Assembly (NCBI RefSeq): GCF_002993365.1
Contig: NZ_PVNP01000051.1
Location: 51,053 to 115,052, forward strand
Length of the DNA stretch: 64,000 nt
Direction: 5' to 3'
From: Marisediminitalea alba
GTDB taxonomy: Bacteria; Pseudomonadota; Gammaproteobacteria; Enterobacterales; Alteromonadaceae
Below, piece by piece: positions 1 through 8,932 of this stretch. Position 1 is the stretch's first letter. Every line of letters begins with the position of its first letter. The notes below the pieces were generated by a model, which searched no databases, was not told the DNA's origin, and saw only the letters and a list, made by a program, of their open reading frames with translations. Made by a program: the position numbers and the translations under genes.

Positions 1-764
1 GGCTGGAGAACCTGGTGGATGCCGGTCAGATTGCGCGCCACGCCGATCAGTTTAACTCCTTGCAGGAGAAGCTCGTTTACCGGTTTGAGCAATTAAGACA
101 GCAATATAATTATCAGCGTATTCACTTTAGTTGTTGTGAAGATTCGGTAGAGGATCGCGGCACCGTGCAATACCTGCAGGATTGTGCCAGTGCAGCGGGC
201 ATAGACGCACCGTTTTTGTTTATTGAAGACATAGGCCTGAGCGACACAGGCTACTTTACCGATTTAGACGACAACGCCATTACCCGATGTTTCAAACTGT
301 ACCCGTGGGAATTTATGCTTCGGGAGGAATTTGGTGATGCGCTGGAAGCCGCTGATGTAGGCTGGCTTGAGCCACCATGGAAATCAGTGTTATCCAATAA
401 GGCGCTGCTGCCGCTGTTGTGGCAGGAATTTCCCAATCATCCCAATCTGTTACCGGCATTTTTTGAACAGGATAAGCATCGGACCACCGCCGGTAAGTGG
501 ATTAAAAAGCCGTTATTTTCCCGTGAAGGGGCCAATATCTCGCTGCTTAACGATAATGATTCACCAACCACCCTATCAGAAGGACCCTACGGTGAAGAAG
601 GGTTTATCCTGCAACAGTACCAGCCACTGCCCCGCTACGGCGACCAATATGTATTGATTGGCAGTTGGCTGGTAGACGATTTACCGGCTGGCATTTCCAT
701 TCGGGAAGACCGTTCACTGATTACTCAGGACTTATCGCGCTATTTGCCGCACATTATTTTATGA
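1..764 (+). CDS. Glutathionylspermidine synthase family protein (5' truncated by window edge)
   Basis: The reading frame is open to the left edge (codons start at base 3), so only the C-terminal ~250 residues are present and the true start lies outside the window. The stretch EPPWK followed by [10 protein letters not shown] and [10 protein letters not shown] is the signature of the YgiC/YjfC branch of the glutathionylspermidine synthase C-terminal ATP-grasp domain, and [11 protein letters not shown] matches its nucleotide-binding segment. Relatives ligate an amine to a peptide or glutathione-like acid using ATP; the substrate of this branch is not settled. The stop codon overlaps the start of the next gene (ATGA), so the two are probably translated together. 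Confidence 0.85.
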   Translation, partial: LENLVDAGQIARHADQFNSLQEKLVYRFEQLRQQYNYQRIHFSCCEDSVEDRGTVQYLQDCASAAGIDAPFLFIEDIGLSDTGYFTDLDDNAITRCFKLYPWEFMLREEFGDALEAADVGWLEPPWKSVLSNKALLPLLWQEFPNHPNLLPAFFEQDKHRTTAGKWIKKPLFSREGANISLLNDNDSPTTLSEGPYGEEGFILQQYQPLPRYGDQYVLIGSWLVDDLPAGISIREDRSLITQDLSRYLPHIIL

Positions 765-1312
765 AACAGTTTACCTTATCCCAGCAACTCAGAATTTTAG
801 GCATATTGGCGCTCGGCCTGCTCGGCACCGAGTTTATTAATTTATTGCTGTCTAACTGGTTAAATCAATTCGGCATCCGTCCGCGCGATCCGGGCAACCT
901 GCCGGGAATTTTTCTTGCCCCCTGGCTACACGCTAACCTCACCCATTTTGCCAGTAACTTTTTGCCATTATTACTGTTTATGTGGCTGAGTATGCAATGG
1001 GGCAAACTGACTTTTCTGAAGTCTACGCTGCTGATTTGGCTGGGCGCCGGCTTGCTGGTGTGGTTATTTGGTCGTAATGCTATGCACATTGGCGCCAGCG
1101 GCATTGTTTATGGTTACCTTGGCTTTCTCATCCTCGGCGGCTTTTATAGCAAAAAGTTACATTTATTGATTATTTCAGTAGTGATAGCCGTGCTATATGG
1201 CGGTATGATATTCGGTGTACTGCCCTTACAGCGATTTGTTTCCTTTGAATACCACCTGTTTGGTTTCATCATGGGCTTACTAAGTGCCCATCTGTGGGCG
1301 AAATCCTCATAA
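761..1312 (+). CDS. Rhomboid-family intramembrane serine protease
   Basis: A 183-residue polytopic membrane protein. I start it at the ATG at 761, overlapping the upstream stop by 4 bases; a longer frame opens at 665 but only adds residues read out of frame through the preceding gene. The sequence GASGIVYG carries the rhomboid GxSG catalytic serine, and a histidine in the last membrane segment (EYHLFGF) can serve as its partner. The segment with [10 protein letters not shown] matches the rhomboid histidine/asparagine helix. It is expected to cut membrane proteins within the inner membrane. Its substrate is unknown, and nothing in the context ties it to the exosortase locus downstream. Confidence 0.8.
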   Translation: MKQFTLSQQLRILGILALGLLGTEFINLLLSNWLNQFGIRPRDPGNLPGIFLAPWLHANLTHFASNFLPLLLFMWLSMQWGKLTFLKSTLLIWLGAGLLVWLFGRNAMHIGASGIVYGYLGFLILGGFYSKKLHLLIISVVIAVLYGGMIFGVLPLQRFVSFEYHLFGFIMGLLSAHLWAKSS

Positions 1313-1354
1313 GCCGGGCTTGAAGCCTGCCATTGTAAGTAAAGAAGTTACCTT

Positions 1355-2062
1355 ATGTCAGACCGCACACCGTCAACCGCTAAACCTCAGAATCAGGGGT
1401 TTCTGCCTAATCTGGCATTTAATATTGTCATCCCGGTGGTACTAATGAGCTATGCCAGCTCCGAAGAGTACTTAGGCCCGGCCTGGAGTATTGTGGCCGC
1501 ACTGAGCTTTCCGCTGGGCTATGGTCTATGGGACTTAAAACAAAGCGGCAAGATTAACGGCTTTTCTGTACTCGGGATTGTCAGTGTGTTACTGACCGGA
1601 GGGATCAGTTTATTAAAGTTACCGGCAGAATATATTGCCATTAAAGAAGCCGCTATTCCGGCCCTGATAGGCATAGCTGTGCTGGTTACCCAGGCAACAG
1701 AAAAACCGCTGGTAAAGATGCTTATTCTTAACGATCAGATTATTAACTGGCCCAAATTGAATGAAGTGCTCGATCAGCAGAATAAGCAACCGCTGTTTAA
1801 GGAAAAAATCAGGCACTGCTCTTACATTGTTGCCGGTTCGTTTTTCTTATCCTCTACGCTTAACTATATCCTTGCCAAGGTCATTCTGGTGAGCGAACCG
1901 GGTACTACTGCCTATACTGAAGAGTTAGGGCGGATGACGGCATTGAGCTACCCGGTCATTGTTATCCCCTCCATGGTGTTACTGATTGCTGCACTGTGGT
2001 ATCTGTTTAGCCAGATTGGCAAAATTACCGGTGAGGATATCGAGAGCTTTATTAATCAGTAA
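1355..2062 (+). CDS. VC0807-like multi-pass membrane protein
   Basis: A 235-residue protein with about six hydrophobic segments, beginning with a soluble N-terminus rich in Pro, Thr and Gln. The arrangement (LAFNIVIPVVLMSY near residue 20, a central soluble stretch containing VLDQQNKQPLF, and a C-terminal pair of membrane helices) resembles the VC0807 family of uncharacterised gammaproteobacterial membrane proteins. No catalytic motif is visible. It follows the rhomboid gene by 42 bases on the same strand and may be cotranscribed with it. Family assignment is from pattern recall, so moderate confidence. Confidence 0.55.
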   Translation: MSDRTPSTAKPQNQGFLPNLAFNIVIPVVLMSYASSEEYLGPAWSIVAALSFPLGYGLWDLKQSGKINGFSVLGIVSVLLTGGISLLKLPAEYIAIKEAAIPALIGIAVLVTQATEKPLVKMLILNDQIINWPKLNEVLDQQNKQPLFKEKIRHCSYIVAGSFFLSSTLNYILAKVILVSEPGTTAYTEELGRMTALSYPVIVIPSMVLLIAALWYLFSQIGKITGEDIESFINQ

Positions 2063-2159
2063 TAAAACGGTTAGGGTGCAACTAATTACCTGATAAGGGC
2101 AGTCTGTCACACCTTCATCGCGCAATGAATTACTGCTCGATACCTTGCCTCAGCATCGG

Positions 2160-2816
2160 TTAATACACCCGCTTTATTTTCACTATGGCTACTGGTCCCT
2201 GCCAGTCATACATCGCCTGACTCAAATCGGCCTCACCATGGATCCCGGCAGACGGGAAAATATAGCCCTCGCCTAAATCCGTATCGGAAAAGGCTTCACC
2301 GCCACAGGTCGGCCCTGGAATAAAGGCACATTCTTCTGAGTTAGTTTCGGTGCCGGCGTCATACGCCATGGCCAGATAGGTTGTTTGAGCCCGCATACCA
2401 GAAGGGAGGTCAATAGCCTGAGCAGCAACAATATTATCGTTGGTGGGTAATAACATAGACACCAGACTTAGTTTATTTTTGCCACCTCGGGCGTCTATAG
2501 AGAGTGTCACCGACTCACCAGGGCCTAACAAACCATCTGAGCTAACCGTTTGATAAACCCCATTCGATGCATCGAGCTCAGCCTGAAGCCCGGCAGTATC
2601 TCCACCTTCAGCCACCCGCCCAAGTGCCTCAGAAGCTGGCGCTCCCAGCTCAAATAAGCTCACCCGTTTGTTATGCGTGGCCAACAGGAATGGCGTAAAA
2701 CTAATTCCAGAAGTGACATTCTGAATAGTCACCTCATAGGATTTTGCCGCGGCCATAGCCGGTGCGGTAAAGGCCAGTACTGCAGGTACTACTAATGAAA
2801 ACACTATTTTTTTCAT
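2160..2816 (-). CDS. Secreted spondin-domain protein
   Basis: A 218-residue protein with a clear Sec signal peptide (positive start, hydrophobic core, cleavage near AMAAA at residues 20-24). The mature part follows the bacterial spondin N-terminal domain pattern: a beta-rich start (YEVTIQNVTSG, TPFLLATH), a GPGESVTLSI strand and a DAGTETNSE stretch with nearby Cys pair (EECAFIPGPTC). Such proteins are usually periplasmic or secreted and of unknown role. It stands alone, divergent from the HTH regulator at 3153; three phased repeats lie about 105-130 bases upstream of its start. Confidence 0.75.
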   Translation of the reverse strand: MKKIVFSLVVPAVLAFTAPAMAAAKSYEVTIQNVTSGISFTPFLLATHNKRVSLFELGAPASEALGRVAEGGDTAGLQAELDASNGVYQTVSSDGLLGPGESVTLSIDARGGKNKLSLVSMLLPTNDNIVAAQAIDLPSGMRAQTTYLAMAYDAGTETNSEECAFIPGPTCGGEAFSDTDLGEGYIFPSAGIHGEADLSQAMYDWQGPVAIVKIKRVY

Positions 2817-2919
2817 TTTCTTTTTCTCCGTAAAAGTCAGTAAATAGGGGGGTAGCCTGAAACCGCATTGACTCCTCCCCCCGCCAAGGAAAAGACTAGA
2901 AGCTTTGTTTCACACCAAA

Positions 2920-2947
2920 ATCACGGAATTATCACGAAATGATCACG
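2920..2947. repeat. Three phased ATCACG direct repeats (possible operator)
   Basis: ATCACG occurs at 2920-2925, 2931-2936 and 2942-2947, exactly 11 bases apart, with the following bases also similar (GAAT, AAAT, GCTC). Spacing of about one DNA turn would place all three on the same face of the helix, as expected for a multi-subunit regulator site. The block lies in the divergent space between the spondin gene and the HTH regulator gene, which is otherwise without genes for 336 bases. Function is inferred. Confidence 0.45.
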
Positions 2948-3051
2948 GCTCAATAGTCGTCAACTGAGGTCTTGATAGAACTGTAAGATGTTTTCCCTGA
3001 CATTTTCAGAATGGACACAAAAACCGAAAAAACTAACAAAAATAGTAACTT

Positions 3052-3086
3052 GACACCTGGTGTCGTATTGGTAACGTAAGCGTTAC
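3052..3086. promoter_or_regulatory. Two palindromes upstream of the HTH regulator (possible autoregulatory operators)
   Basis: Two perfect inverted repeats stand side by side: GACACC-T-GGTGTC at 3052-3064 and GTAACG-TAAG-CGTTAC at 3071-3086. The first overlaps TTGACA (3050-3055), a perfect -35 hexamer for the gene at 3153; the matching -10 is weak (TAACGT at 3072-3077). A repressor bound here would cover the promoter. That the neighbouring HTH protein is the binder is inference. Confidence 0.45.
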
Positions 3087-3152
3087 GGGTGAATAACGTC
3101 AGGAAAACGGGCAACTCCTGTTAGCTTTAAATCGAGCCAACGGAGACCCTTA

Positions 3153-3692
3153 ATGCAATTGAAAATTAACGCAAATAAACTTAAACAGCTCAGAGAAAGC
3201 CGCTGCTGGTCTCAGCAACAGCTTGCTGATATGTCGGGGTTAAGTTTAAGAACAGTTCAGAGAATTGAAGCAAAATCAGTGGCGTCACAGGAAAGCGTAA
3301 AATGCCTAGGCGCCGTGTTTGATATTGGCATTACTGACCTGTTTGCTGACGATGCGTTTACTGACAATCCTGCACCAGACTCTCCGCAACCCGATAAGGA
3401 AGCGCTCTCTGCTCCCTCGTCGATTGAAAATGACCAGAATGAATCACCGCGAACTGAACAAGGCAAGCTGGAAATCAGGAAGTTACATATCGCATTTTGG
3501 ATTGTACTCGCCAGTCACCTGTTCGGTTTTTACGGTATTTTTAGCGCCTTTGGCGAACAACGCATTGATGAATCCACATTTCAGCTGTTAAAAAATACGG
3601 TTTCCATTGCGCTGGTCATTTCCGCTATCGTTTATTTCTTTAAGCATAATCGCCTGAAGAAAAAATACGGGCTTGGCTCATCTTTACTTTAA
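3153..3692 (+). CDS. Membrane-anchored Cro/C1-type HTH regulator
   Basis: A 179-residue protein preceded by a GGAG ribosome site. Residues 5-60 form an XRE-type helix-turn-helix (LKQLRESRCWSQQQLADMSG, then LRTVQRIE), the DNA-binding domain. Residues ~70-108 are an acidic, Pro/Ser-rich linker. Two hydrophobic segments at about 111-131 and 142-163 would anchor it to the inner membrane, so it probably senses a membrane or envelope state. The small membrane-protein gene at 3751 follows and may be its partner. Twin palindromes upstream suggest it controls its own transcription. Its other targets are unknown. Confidence 0.75.
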   Translation: MQLKINANKLKQLRESRCWSQQQLADMSGLSLRTVQRIEAKSVASQESVKCLGAVFDIGITDLFADDAFTDNPAPDSPQPDKEALSAPSSIENDQNESPRTEQGKLEIRKLHIAFWIVLASHLFGFYGIFSAFGEQRIDESTFQLLKNTVSIALVISAIVYFFKHNRLKKKYGLGSSLL

Positions 3693-3750
3693 ACCACCAT
3701 TAACAGGCAGATTGCGTATTGCTGCGCGCTTTGCCGTAGAAGGAAGAAAG

Positions 3751-4200
3751 ATGAACACTCAACCACTCAGCGTAAAATCGTTAGTTATCGCATTTTTGAT
3801 ATATGTTGTTACCACTGTCATTCTGGCAGTGGTGCTGTCGGTATTCTGGCAATCCGGTATTGATACCACCGCCTACTCGCAGCAACAATTAATCGACATG
3901 GCTGCGCAGTCAAACCTGTTGACGATTGGCTCAATGATTATTGGCAGTTTGATGGCAGTAATTTGTGCTTATTTTATTACCCGGCGCACCGGTAGCGACG
4001 GCTATAAGCATGCTATGTATTTTGCCGGACTGCTAATCCTGTATGGCATCTTAGGCGTTTTCCTGCATCCCGAACACCACGTTATTCAACAGGCTGCCAA
4101 ATTACTTGCACCTGCACCACTGTGTTTACTGGGTGCCAGGTTTGCATTAGCAAATATGAATAAAAAACACGATAAAATGTCGCACGGAGCGTGCGAATAA
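3751..4200 (+). CDS. Small multi-pass membrane protein of unknown function
   Basis: A 149-residue protein starting at the ATG at 3751, which has a good ribosome site (AGGAAG); an upstream in-frame start at 3673 would overlap the regulator gene and lacks such a site. About four hydrophobic segments are visible (residues ~9-28, 50-70, 83-100, 110-130), with a charged C-terminus containing MNKKHDK. I do not recognise the family. It lies 58 bases after the membrane-anchored HTH gene and ends at a strong terminator, so the pair is likely one transcript. Confidence 0.55.
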   Translation: MNTQPLSVKSLVIAFLIYVVTTVILAVVLSVFWQSGIDTTAYSQQQLIDMAAQSNLLTIGSMIIGSLMAVICAYFITRRTGSDGYKHAMYFAGLLILYGILGVFLHPEHHVIQQAAKLLAPAPLCLLGARFALANMNKKHDKMSHGACE

Positions 4201-4206
4201 AGATAA

Positions 4207-4237
4207 ATGACGAACAGGGGCCTGTTCGTCATCTTTT
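4207..4237. terminator. Long GC-rich hairpin between convergent genes
   Basis: ATGACGAACAGG pairs with CCTGTTCGTCAT (4207-4232) around a tiny loop and is followed by CTTTT on the plus strand. It sits between the membrane-protein gene ending at 4200 and the phosphatase gene ending at 4274 on the other strand. It is a convincing intrinsic terminator for the plus-strand pair and may work in both directions. Confidence 0.75.
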
Positions 4238-4273
4238 AACGGCTCAAAGATTCGCCTCTGAAATAACTATTGA

Positions 4274-5692
4274 TTACTCACAGCGCCAGTCGGTTTCAAA
4301 ATCGCACTGGCTTTTTTCTTCTTTGGGAGCTGGTGTGGTTTCTGTTTTCACCACTGGAGCGCGCTTAGGTAATAAACCAAACAGCTTTTTGGCGATATCG
4401 GTATTGTCGTACTGCCCGTAAAACTGACTGCTACCGGCCCCGAATGCAAATACTTCTACATCTACCCCGGTATGACCGGTGGTGGTCCAGCCTGTATTTG
4501 ACCGGATATCGAGCAAAGCCTTAATACCAGCAAAGCGCGCTTTAAGGTCGCCCTGTTTTGCCAGTTCTACTACTTGCTGTTTTTCTTTGTCGTTTAGCTC
4601 AAAGCCCAGTGCATCGCTAACATACGCTACTGGCGAGTCCATCTCGACGATATTCTGAGCGATGGTCTCCGGCGATTGTTTTAGGTTTTGCAGCCATTCA
4701 GGTGCCCAGCGATATTCGCCGCGCGCACCAATAGTCAATCCGCCTGTACTGTGATCGGCAGTGAGGACCACCAGCGTATCCGGATGTTCTTCTACATAGC
4801 TGACCAGATACTCCAGAGCAAGGTTCAGATCATGCATTTCAGCCATTGCTGCGGCAATATCATTAGAGTGACCAGCCCAGTCTACCTGACTGGCTTCCAC
4901 CAGCAGAAAGAAGCCCTTATCGTTCTCTAAGTGCTTGATCGCATGCTCAGTGAGATAAGCCAGACGATTTTTACGCAGGTCATCGAGTGCCCAGGGCAGG
5001 CCTACTTCGGCAAAGAGTCCCAGCACATTTTCGCCGGCAGGTAGCGTGGCAAGTTTGTTGTAAGTATCTACATAGGCATAGCCAGCGTCGATAAATTCGC
5101 CGGTAACATTACGGTCTTGGCGCTCAAAGTATTTTGTACCGCCGCCAAGCATCACATCGGCTACAAACTCACCATTGATGCGATCGTCAAAAAAACTGTC
5201 GGCCAGTTCATTATAGTTCTGGCGGCTTTCATTGTGCGCAACATATGACGCTGGCGTGGCGTGAACAATTTGTGATGTTACGGCAACACCGGTGCGCATC
5301 CCCAGCTGTTTAGCCCGTTGCAGAATAGACGTCACCGGCTTTTTATTTTTATCAACGCCGATGGCACCGTTATAACTTTTCACACCAGAAGCCAGCGCTG
5401 TTGCTGAGGCGGCCGAATCGGTGACAAAACCAGAAACCTGATCAGGATACGTACTGGCATTACCCACAAAAATATCGTCCAGCACAACACCTTCCACCTC
5501 TGGCGTGTCGGGGTTGTCACGGAAATTACGATAAGCCGTGGTATAGGCTGGCCCCATGCCGTCTGAAACGATCATAATAATATTTTTAGGCGTTGAAGGG
5601 AGTTGTTTCTGGGTATTAGCGGTATCGGTAGTATTCACACAAGCCGACAACGCAAACGTTGCGGCCACTGCCACAAGCAATTTCTGTCGCAC
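4274..5692 (-). CDS. phoA: Alkaline phosphatase, probable lipoprotein
   Basis: A 472-residue alkaline phosphatase superfamily enzyme that hydrolyses phosphate monoesters in the periplasm. It starts at GTG with an AGGAA ribosome site. A lipoprotein signal ends in LSAC, giving a lipidated Cys18. The metal site and nucleophile are recognisable: VSDGMG (Asp44), DSAASATA (Asp92, nucleophile Ser93), HATPASY, WAGHSND, TADHSTGG and TTGHTG near the C-terminus. The last 40 residues (Lys, Pro, Thr, Glu-rich, then CDFETDWRC) are an unusual tail with a possible disulfide. It stands alone. The symbol is by family and the protein is not close to the E. coli enzyme throughout. Confidence 0.85.
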   Translation of the reverse strand: MRQKLLVAVAATFALSACVNTTDTANTQKQLPSTPKNIIMIVSDGMGPAYTTAYRNFRDNPDTPEVEGVVLDDIFVGNASTYPDQVSGFVTDSAASATALASGVKSYNGAIGVDKNKKPVTSILQRAKQLGMRTGVAVTSQIVHATPASYVAHNESRQNYNELADSFFDDRINGEFVADVMLGGGTKYFERQDRNVTGEFIDAGYAYVDTYNKLATLPAGENVLGLFAEVGLPWALDDLRKNRLAYLTEHAIKHLENDKGFFLLVEASQVDWAGHSNDIAAAMAEMHDLNLALEYLVSYVEEHPDTLVVLTADHSTGGLTIGARGEYRWAPEWLQNLKQSPETIAQNIVEMDSPVAYVSDALGFELNDKEKQQVVELAKQGDLKARFAGIKALLDIRSNTGWTTTGHTGVDVEVFAFGAGSSQFYGQYDNTDIAKKLFGLLPKRAPVVKTETTPAPKEEKSQCDFETDWRCE

Positions 5693-5848
5693 GATAGGTT
5701 CCTTTTTGTAATCTTAATATATCGCAGTGTATCGCTGCTATCTTACATCCGCATGAAAAACAGATAAGATGTTAAAACAACAGGTTAATTTTATCTAATC
5801 CAGAGTATACCGATATCCGTACCGGATGCCCAAGCACCGGCTAAGCGT

Positions 5849-6796
5849 TTACAGCAACTCCCGCATGCGTTGCTGAACCACGTCAACCAGCATGTCTGGC
5901 TGAAATTTAGAGATAAAACGGTTACAACCTACTTTTTCAACCATGGCCTGATTAAAGCTACCGCTGAGCGAAGTATTCAGTGCAATAAATAAGTCTGCCA
6001 TGCGCGGATCGGCTCGGACTTCCGCAGTTAACCGATAGCCGTCCATTTCGGGCATCTCGGCATCGGTAAACATCATCAAAATTTCATCGGTAACGGTTTT
6101 GCCTAAATCCGCCCACTCCTTCAGCAACATGAGAGCTTCAGCTCCATTGTGACATTCAAGAATGTGCAATCCGAGTTGTTCAAGGGTATCGCGAATTTGT
6201 TTGCGGGCTGTTGATGAATCATCGACGATGAGCACTTTTCGTCCTTTCAGGTGATCGACAACCTCATGATCAAGGATTTCTTCGGAGATTGAGACATCAT
6301 ATTCAATGATTTCGGCCAGCACTTTTTCCACATCGATAATCTCGACTAACTCTCGTTTACCCTGAATATCAATCTGAGTGATGGCGGTAAGAAAGTTTGT
6401 CTTACCGATGGATTTAGGCGGAGGCTGAATATCCTCCCAGGATGTATTAACAATACTGACCACATCACCAATCATAAACCCCTGCACAGAACGGTTATAT
6501 TCGGTAATAATAACATTACGGTCGGTATTGCCATTCTCGGTGCTCACCGGGCGCATTCTAATGGCCTGCCGTAAGTCAATCACGGGGATTGTCAGCCCGC
6601 GGTAAATCGTTACACCCCGCAGATTACCATGGGTTCCGGGCATCATATTCATCTTCGGCACCGTGATGACTTCCTTAACCTTAAACACGTTGATAGCGTA
6701 GGTATGACGGGTTCCTAACCTGAACAACAATAACTCGAGGCGGTTTTCACCTACCAGCTTAGTTCGCTGATCAACTGACGAAAGTATTTCACTCAT
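5849..6796 (-). CDS. cheV: Chemotaxis coupling protein CheV
   Basis: A 315-residue protein with a CheW-like domain at about residues 18-165 and a response-regulator receiver domain at about 187-312. The receiver shows VDDSS (acidic pocket Asp192-Asp193) and FTDAEMP with phospho-acceptor Asp245. CheV couples chemoreceptors to the CheA kinase and its phosphorylation tunes adaptation; it acts at the cytoplasmic face of receptor arrays. It is a single gene, with no other chemotaxis gene in the window, which is usual for CheV in this group. Confidence 0.93.
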   Translation of the reverse strand: MSEILSSVDQRTKLVGENRLELLLFRLGTRHTYAINVFKVKEVITVPKMNMMPGTHGNLRGVTIYRGLTIPVIDLRQAIRMRPVSTENGNTDRNVIITEYNRSVQGFMIGDVVSIVNTSWEDIQPPPKSIGKTNFLTAITQIDIQGKRELVEIIDVEKVLAEIIEYDVSISEEILDHEVVDHLKGRKVLIVDDSSTARKQIRDTLEQLGLHILECHNGAEALMLLKEWADLGKTVTDEILMMFTDAEMPEMDGYRLTAEVRADPRMADLFIALNTSLSGSFNQAMVEKVGCNRFISKFQPDMLVDVVQQRMRELL

Positions 6797-7041
6797 GATA
6801 AATGGCCTAACGAATATCCTTTCTTAATGATAGATTTTTTTTAATCACTTTGCGCGGAAAATCCTTAGTAATCACACTGTTCAGAATTCAAACACCAAAC
6901 ATTCACACAGATTATTACGATAATGAGGATTATATATTTCTGTTATTGGGCTCGCCGCTCTAGGATGAAATGGAAGTCGATGACAACCCAAGGGTGTTAT
7001 CAGCAAAAGATTCATTCTATTTTCGGGAAGGAGAGACAGTC

Positions 7042-8634
7042 ATGTCAGAATACCAAAATGCAATCGATCAGGTTGCCACGCTTAAGAGTCAATACAACGG
7101 TACTTGGGATGCCATCAGTCCAGATTTTGCTGCACGTATGGTTGTTCAAAACCGCTTCAAAACCGGTTTAGACGTTGCTAAATATACGGCAAAAATTATG
7201 CGTCAGGACATGGCCGAGTACGATGCAGACTGTACTCAATACACGCAATCTTTAGGTTGCTGGCACGGGTTTGTTGGTCAGCAGAAAATGCTGTCTGTGA
7301 AGAAACATCAGGGCACTACCAGTAAGAGCTATCTTTATCTGTCTGGCTGGATGGTTGCCGCACTGCGTTCTGAGTTCGGCCCACTGCCGGATCAGTCAAT
7401 GCACGAGAAAACCTCAGTTGCCTCATTAATCGAAGAACTGTACACCTTCCTGCGTCAGGCTGACGCTCGTGAACTGGGTGATCTGTTCAAGCAGTTAGAT
7501 GCGGCTAAAGCAAACGGTGGTGATGTAGCCGCTATCCAGGCCCAAATTGACAACTACGAAACACACGTTGTGCCAATCATTGCCGACATCGACGCCGGTT
7601 TCGGTAACGAAGAAGCCACCTATCTGTTAGCGAAGAAAATGATCGAAGCGGGTGCGTGCTGTATCCAAATCGAAAACCAGGTATCTGATGCCAAGCAGTG
7701 TGGTCACCAGGACGGTAAAGTAACCGTTCCTCACGAAGACTTCCTGGCGAAAATCAACGCGGTTCGTTATGCCTTCTTAGAGCTGGGTGTAGACGACGGT
7801 GTAATTGTTGCCCGTACTGACTCATTAGGTGCTGGCCTGACGCAGAAGATCCCGGTATCTACCAGCGAAGGCGACCTGGCTTCTCAGTACAACGCGTTCC
7901 TGCAAACTACACCGGTTACTTCAGTAGACGAGCTGAACGAAGGTGACCTGGTACTGAAGCAAAACGGCGAACTGGTTAAGCCTGAGCGTCTGCCTAACGG
8001 CCTGTTCCGCTTCAAGCCTGACACTGGTGTAGCGCGTTGTGTACTCGACTGTATCACCAGTCTGCAAAACGGTGCTGACCTGCTGTGGATTGAAACTGAA
8101 AAACCACACGTACGTCAGATTGGCGACATGGTTGACCAAATCCGTGAGGTTATCCCGAATGCGAAGCTGGTTTACAACAACTCGCCGTCATTCAACTGGA
8201 CACTGAGCTTCCGTCAACAGGTATTTGATGCCTGGACTGAAGCAGGTAAAGACGTATCAGCGTACGACCGCGCTAACCTGATGTCTGCAGAGTACGATGA
8301 AAGTGAATTAGCCGCCGAAGCGGATGCGAAGATCCAGAGCTTCCAGGCTGACGGTGCTCGTGAAGCAGGTATCTTCCACCACCTGATCACACTGCCTACT
8401 TACCACACTGCTGCGCTGTCTACTGACAACCTGGCGAAAGGTTACTTCGGTGAAGAAGGCATGCTGGCTTACGTGAAAGGCGTACAGCGTCAGGAAATCC
8501 GTCAGGGTCTGGCGTGCGTTAAGCACCAGGCGATGGCCGGCTCTGACTTAGGTGATACTCACAAAGAGTACTTCTCTGGTGAGCAGGCGCTTAAAGCAAG
8601 TGGTAAAGACAACACCATGAACCAGTTCGACTAA
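7042..8634 (+). CDS. aceA: Isocitrate lyase
   Basis: Cleaves isocitrate to succinate and glyoxylate, the first step of the glyoxylate shunt. I start at the ATG at 7042, directly after GGGAAGGAGAG, giving 530 residues; this is the length of the long form found in Pseudomonas and relatives, and a frame opening at 6970 adds a non-conserved leader. The catalytic loop KQCGH has Cys220, and DIDAGFGNE carries metal-binding acids. Codon choice is strongly biased (CTG, GGT, GAC, AAC), pointing to high expression. A terminator follows at 8673. The LysR regulator and malate synthase lie downstream on the same strand as separate units. Confidence 0.95.
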   Translation: MSEYQNAIDQVATLKSQYNGTWDAISPDFAARMVVQNRFKTGLDVAKYTAKIMRQDMAEYDADCTQYTQSLGCWHGFVGQQKMLSVKKHQGTTSKSYLYLSGWMVAALRSEFGPLPDQSMHEKTSVASLIEELYTFLRQADARELGDLFKQLDAAKANGGDVAAIQAQIDNYETHVVPIIADIDAGFGNEEATYLLAKKMIEAGACCIQIENQVSDAKQCGHQDGKVTVPHEDFLAKINAVRYAFLELGVDDGVIVARTDSLGAGLTQKIPVSTSEGDLASQYNAFLQTTPVTSVDELNEGDLVLKQNGELVKPERLPNGLFRFKPDTGVARCVLDCITSLQNGADLLWIETEKPHVRQIGDMVDQIREVIPNAKLVYNNSPSFNWTLSFRQQVFDAWTEAGKDVSAYDRANLMSAEYDESELAAEADAKIQSFQADGAREAGIFHHLITLPTYHTAALSTDNLAKGYFGEEGMLAYVKGVQRQEIRQGLACVKHQAMAGSDLGDTHKEYFSGEQALKASGKDNTMNQFD

Positions 8635-8672
8635 TTCGACTCATTCCCAACTGAAACAAGTCGATTCATGTT

Positions 8673-8698
8673 AAGCCTCCTTCGGGAGGCTTTTTTTA
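8673..8698 (+). terminator. Intrinsic terminator of aceA
   Basis: AAGCCTCC-TTCG-GGAGGCTT followed by a run of T. The stem has a stable TTCG tetraloop. It ends the isocitrate lyase transcript before the regulator gene's own promoter. Confidence 0.9.
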
Positions 8699-8865
8699 TC
8701 ACCAAGCGAGCTTAAATATTGGTCGTTTTATCGGTTTTATTCACCATAATTATTTATTTTAAATCATTCACAAAACACATCCGCATTTCAAAAAATCAAC
8801 ATTAAGTATAAACATCAGTAACTTAACCTTAAACCGGCAATAAAGCACTACGACCAAAGGCCTAT

Positions 8866-8894
8866 CTGACATCCACTCAGACTATGAGTATAAT
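8866..8894 (+). promoter_or_regulatory. Sigma-70-type promoter for the LysR gene
   Basis: CTGACA (8866-8871, five of six matches to -35) and a perfect TATAAT (8889-8894) are separated by exactly 17 bases. Start of transcription would fall near 8901, about 32 bases before the LysR start codon. The ~150 bases before it are strongly AT-rich. Confidence 0.7.
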
Positions 8895-8932
8895 AGCGGC
8901 GTTTAATAAAACTAATACAGGCTATTACAGTT

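Noticed and set aside
665..760. Longer start for the rhomboid gene
   Set aside because: It would overlap the upstream coding sequence by 100 bases; ATG at 761 gives the usual ATGA junction and a normal first helix.
4191..4421. 76-residue open frame after the small membrane protein
   Set aside because: It runs through the terminator and antisense to the phosphatase gene.
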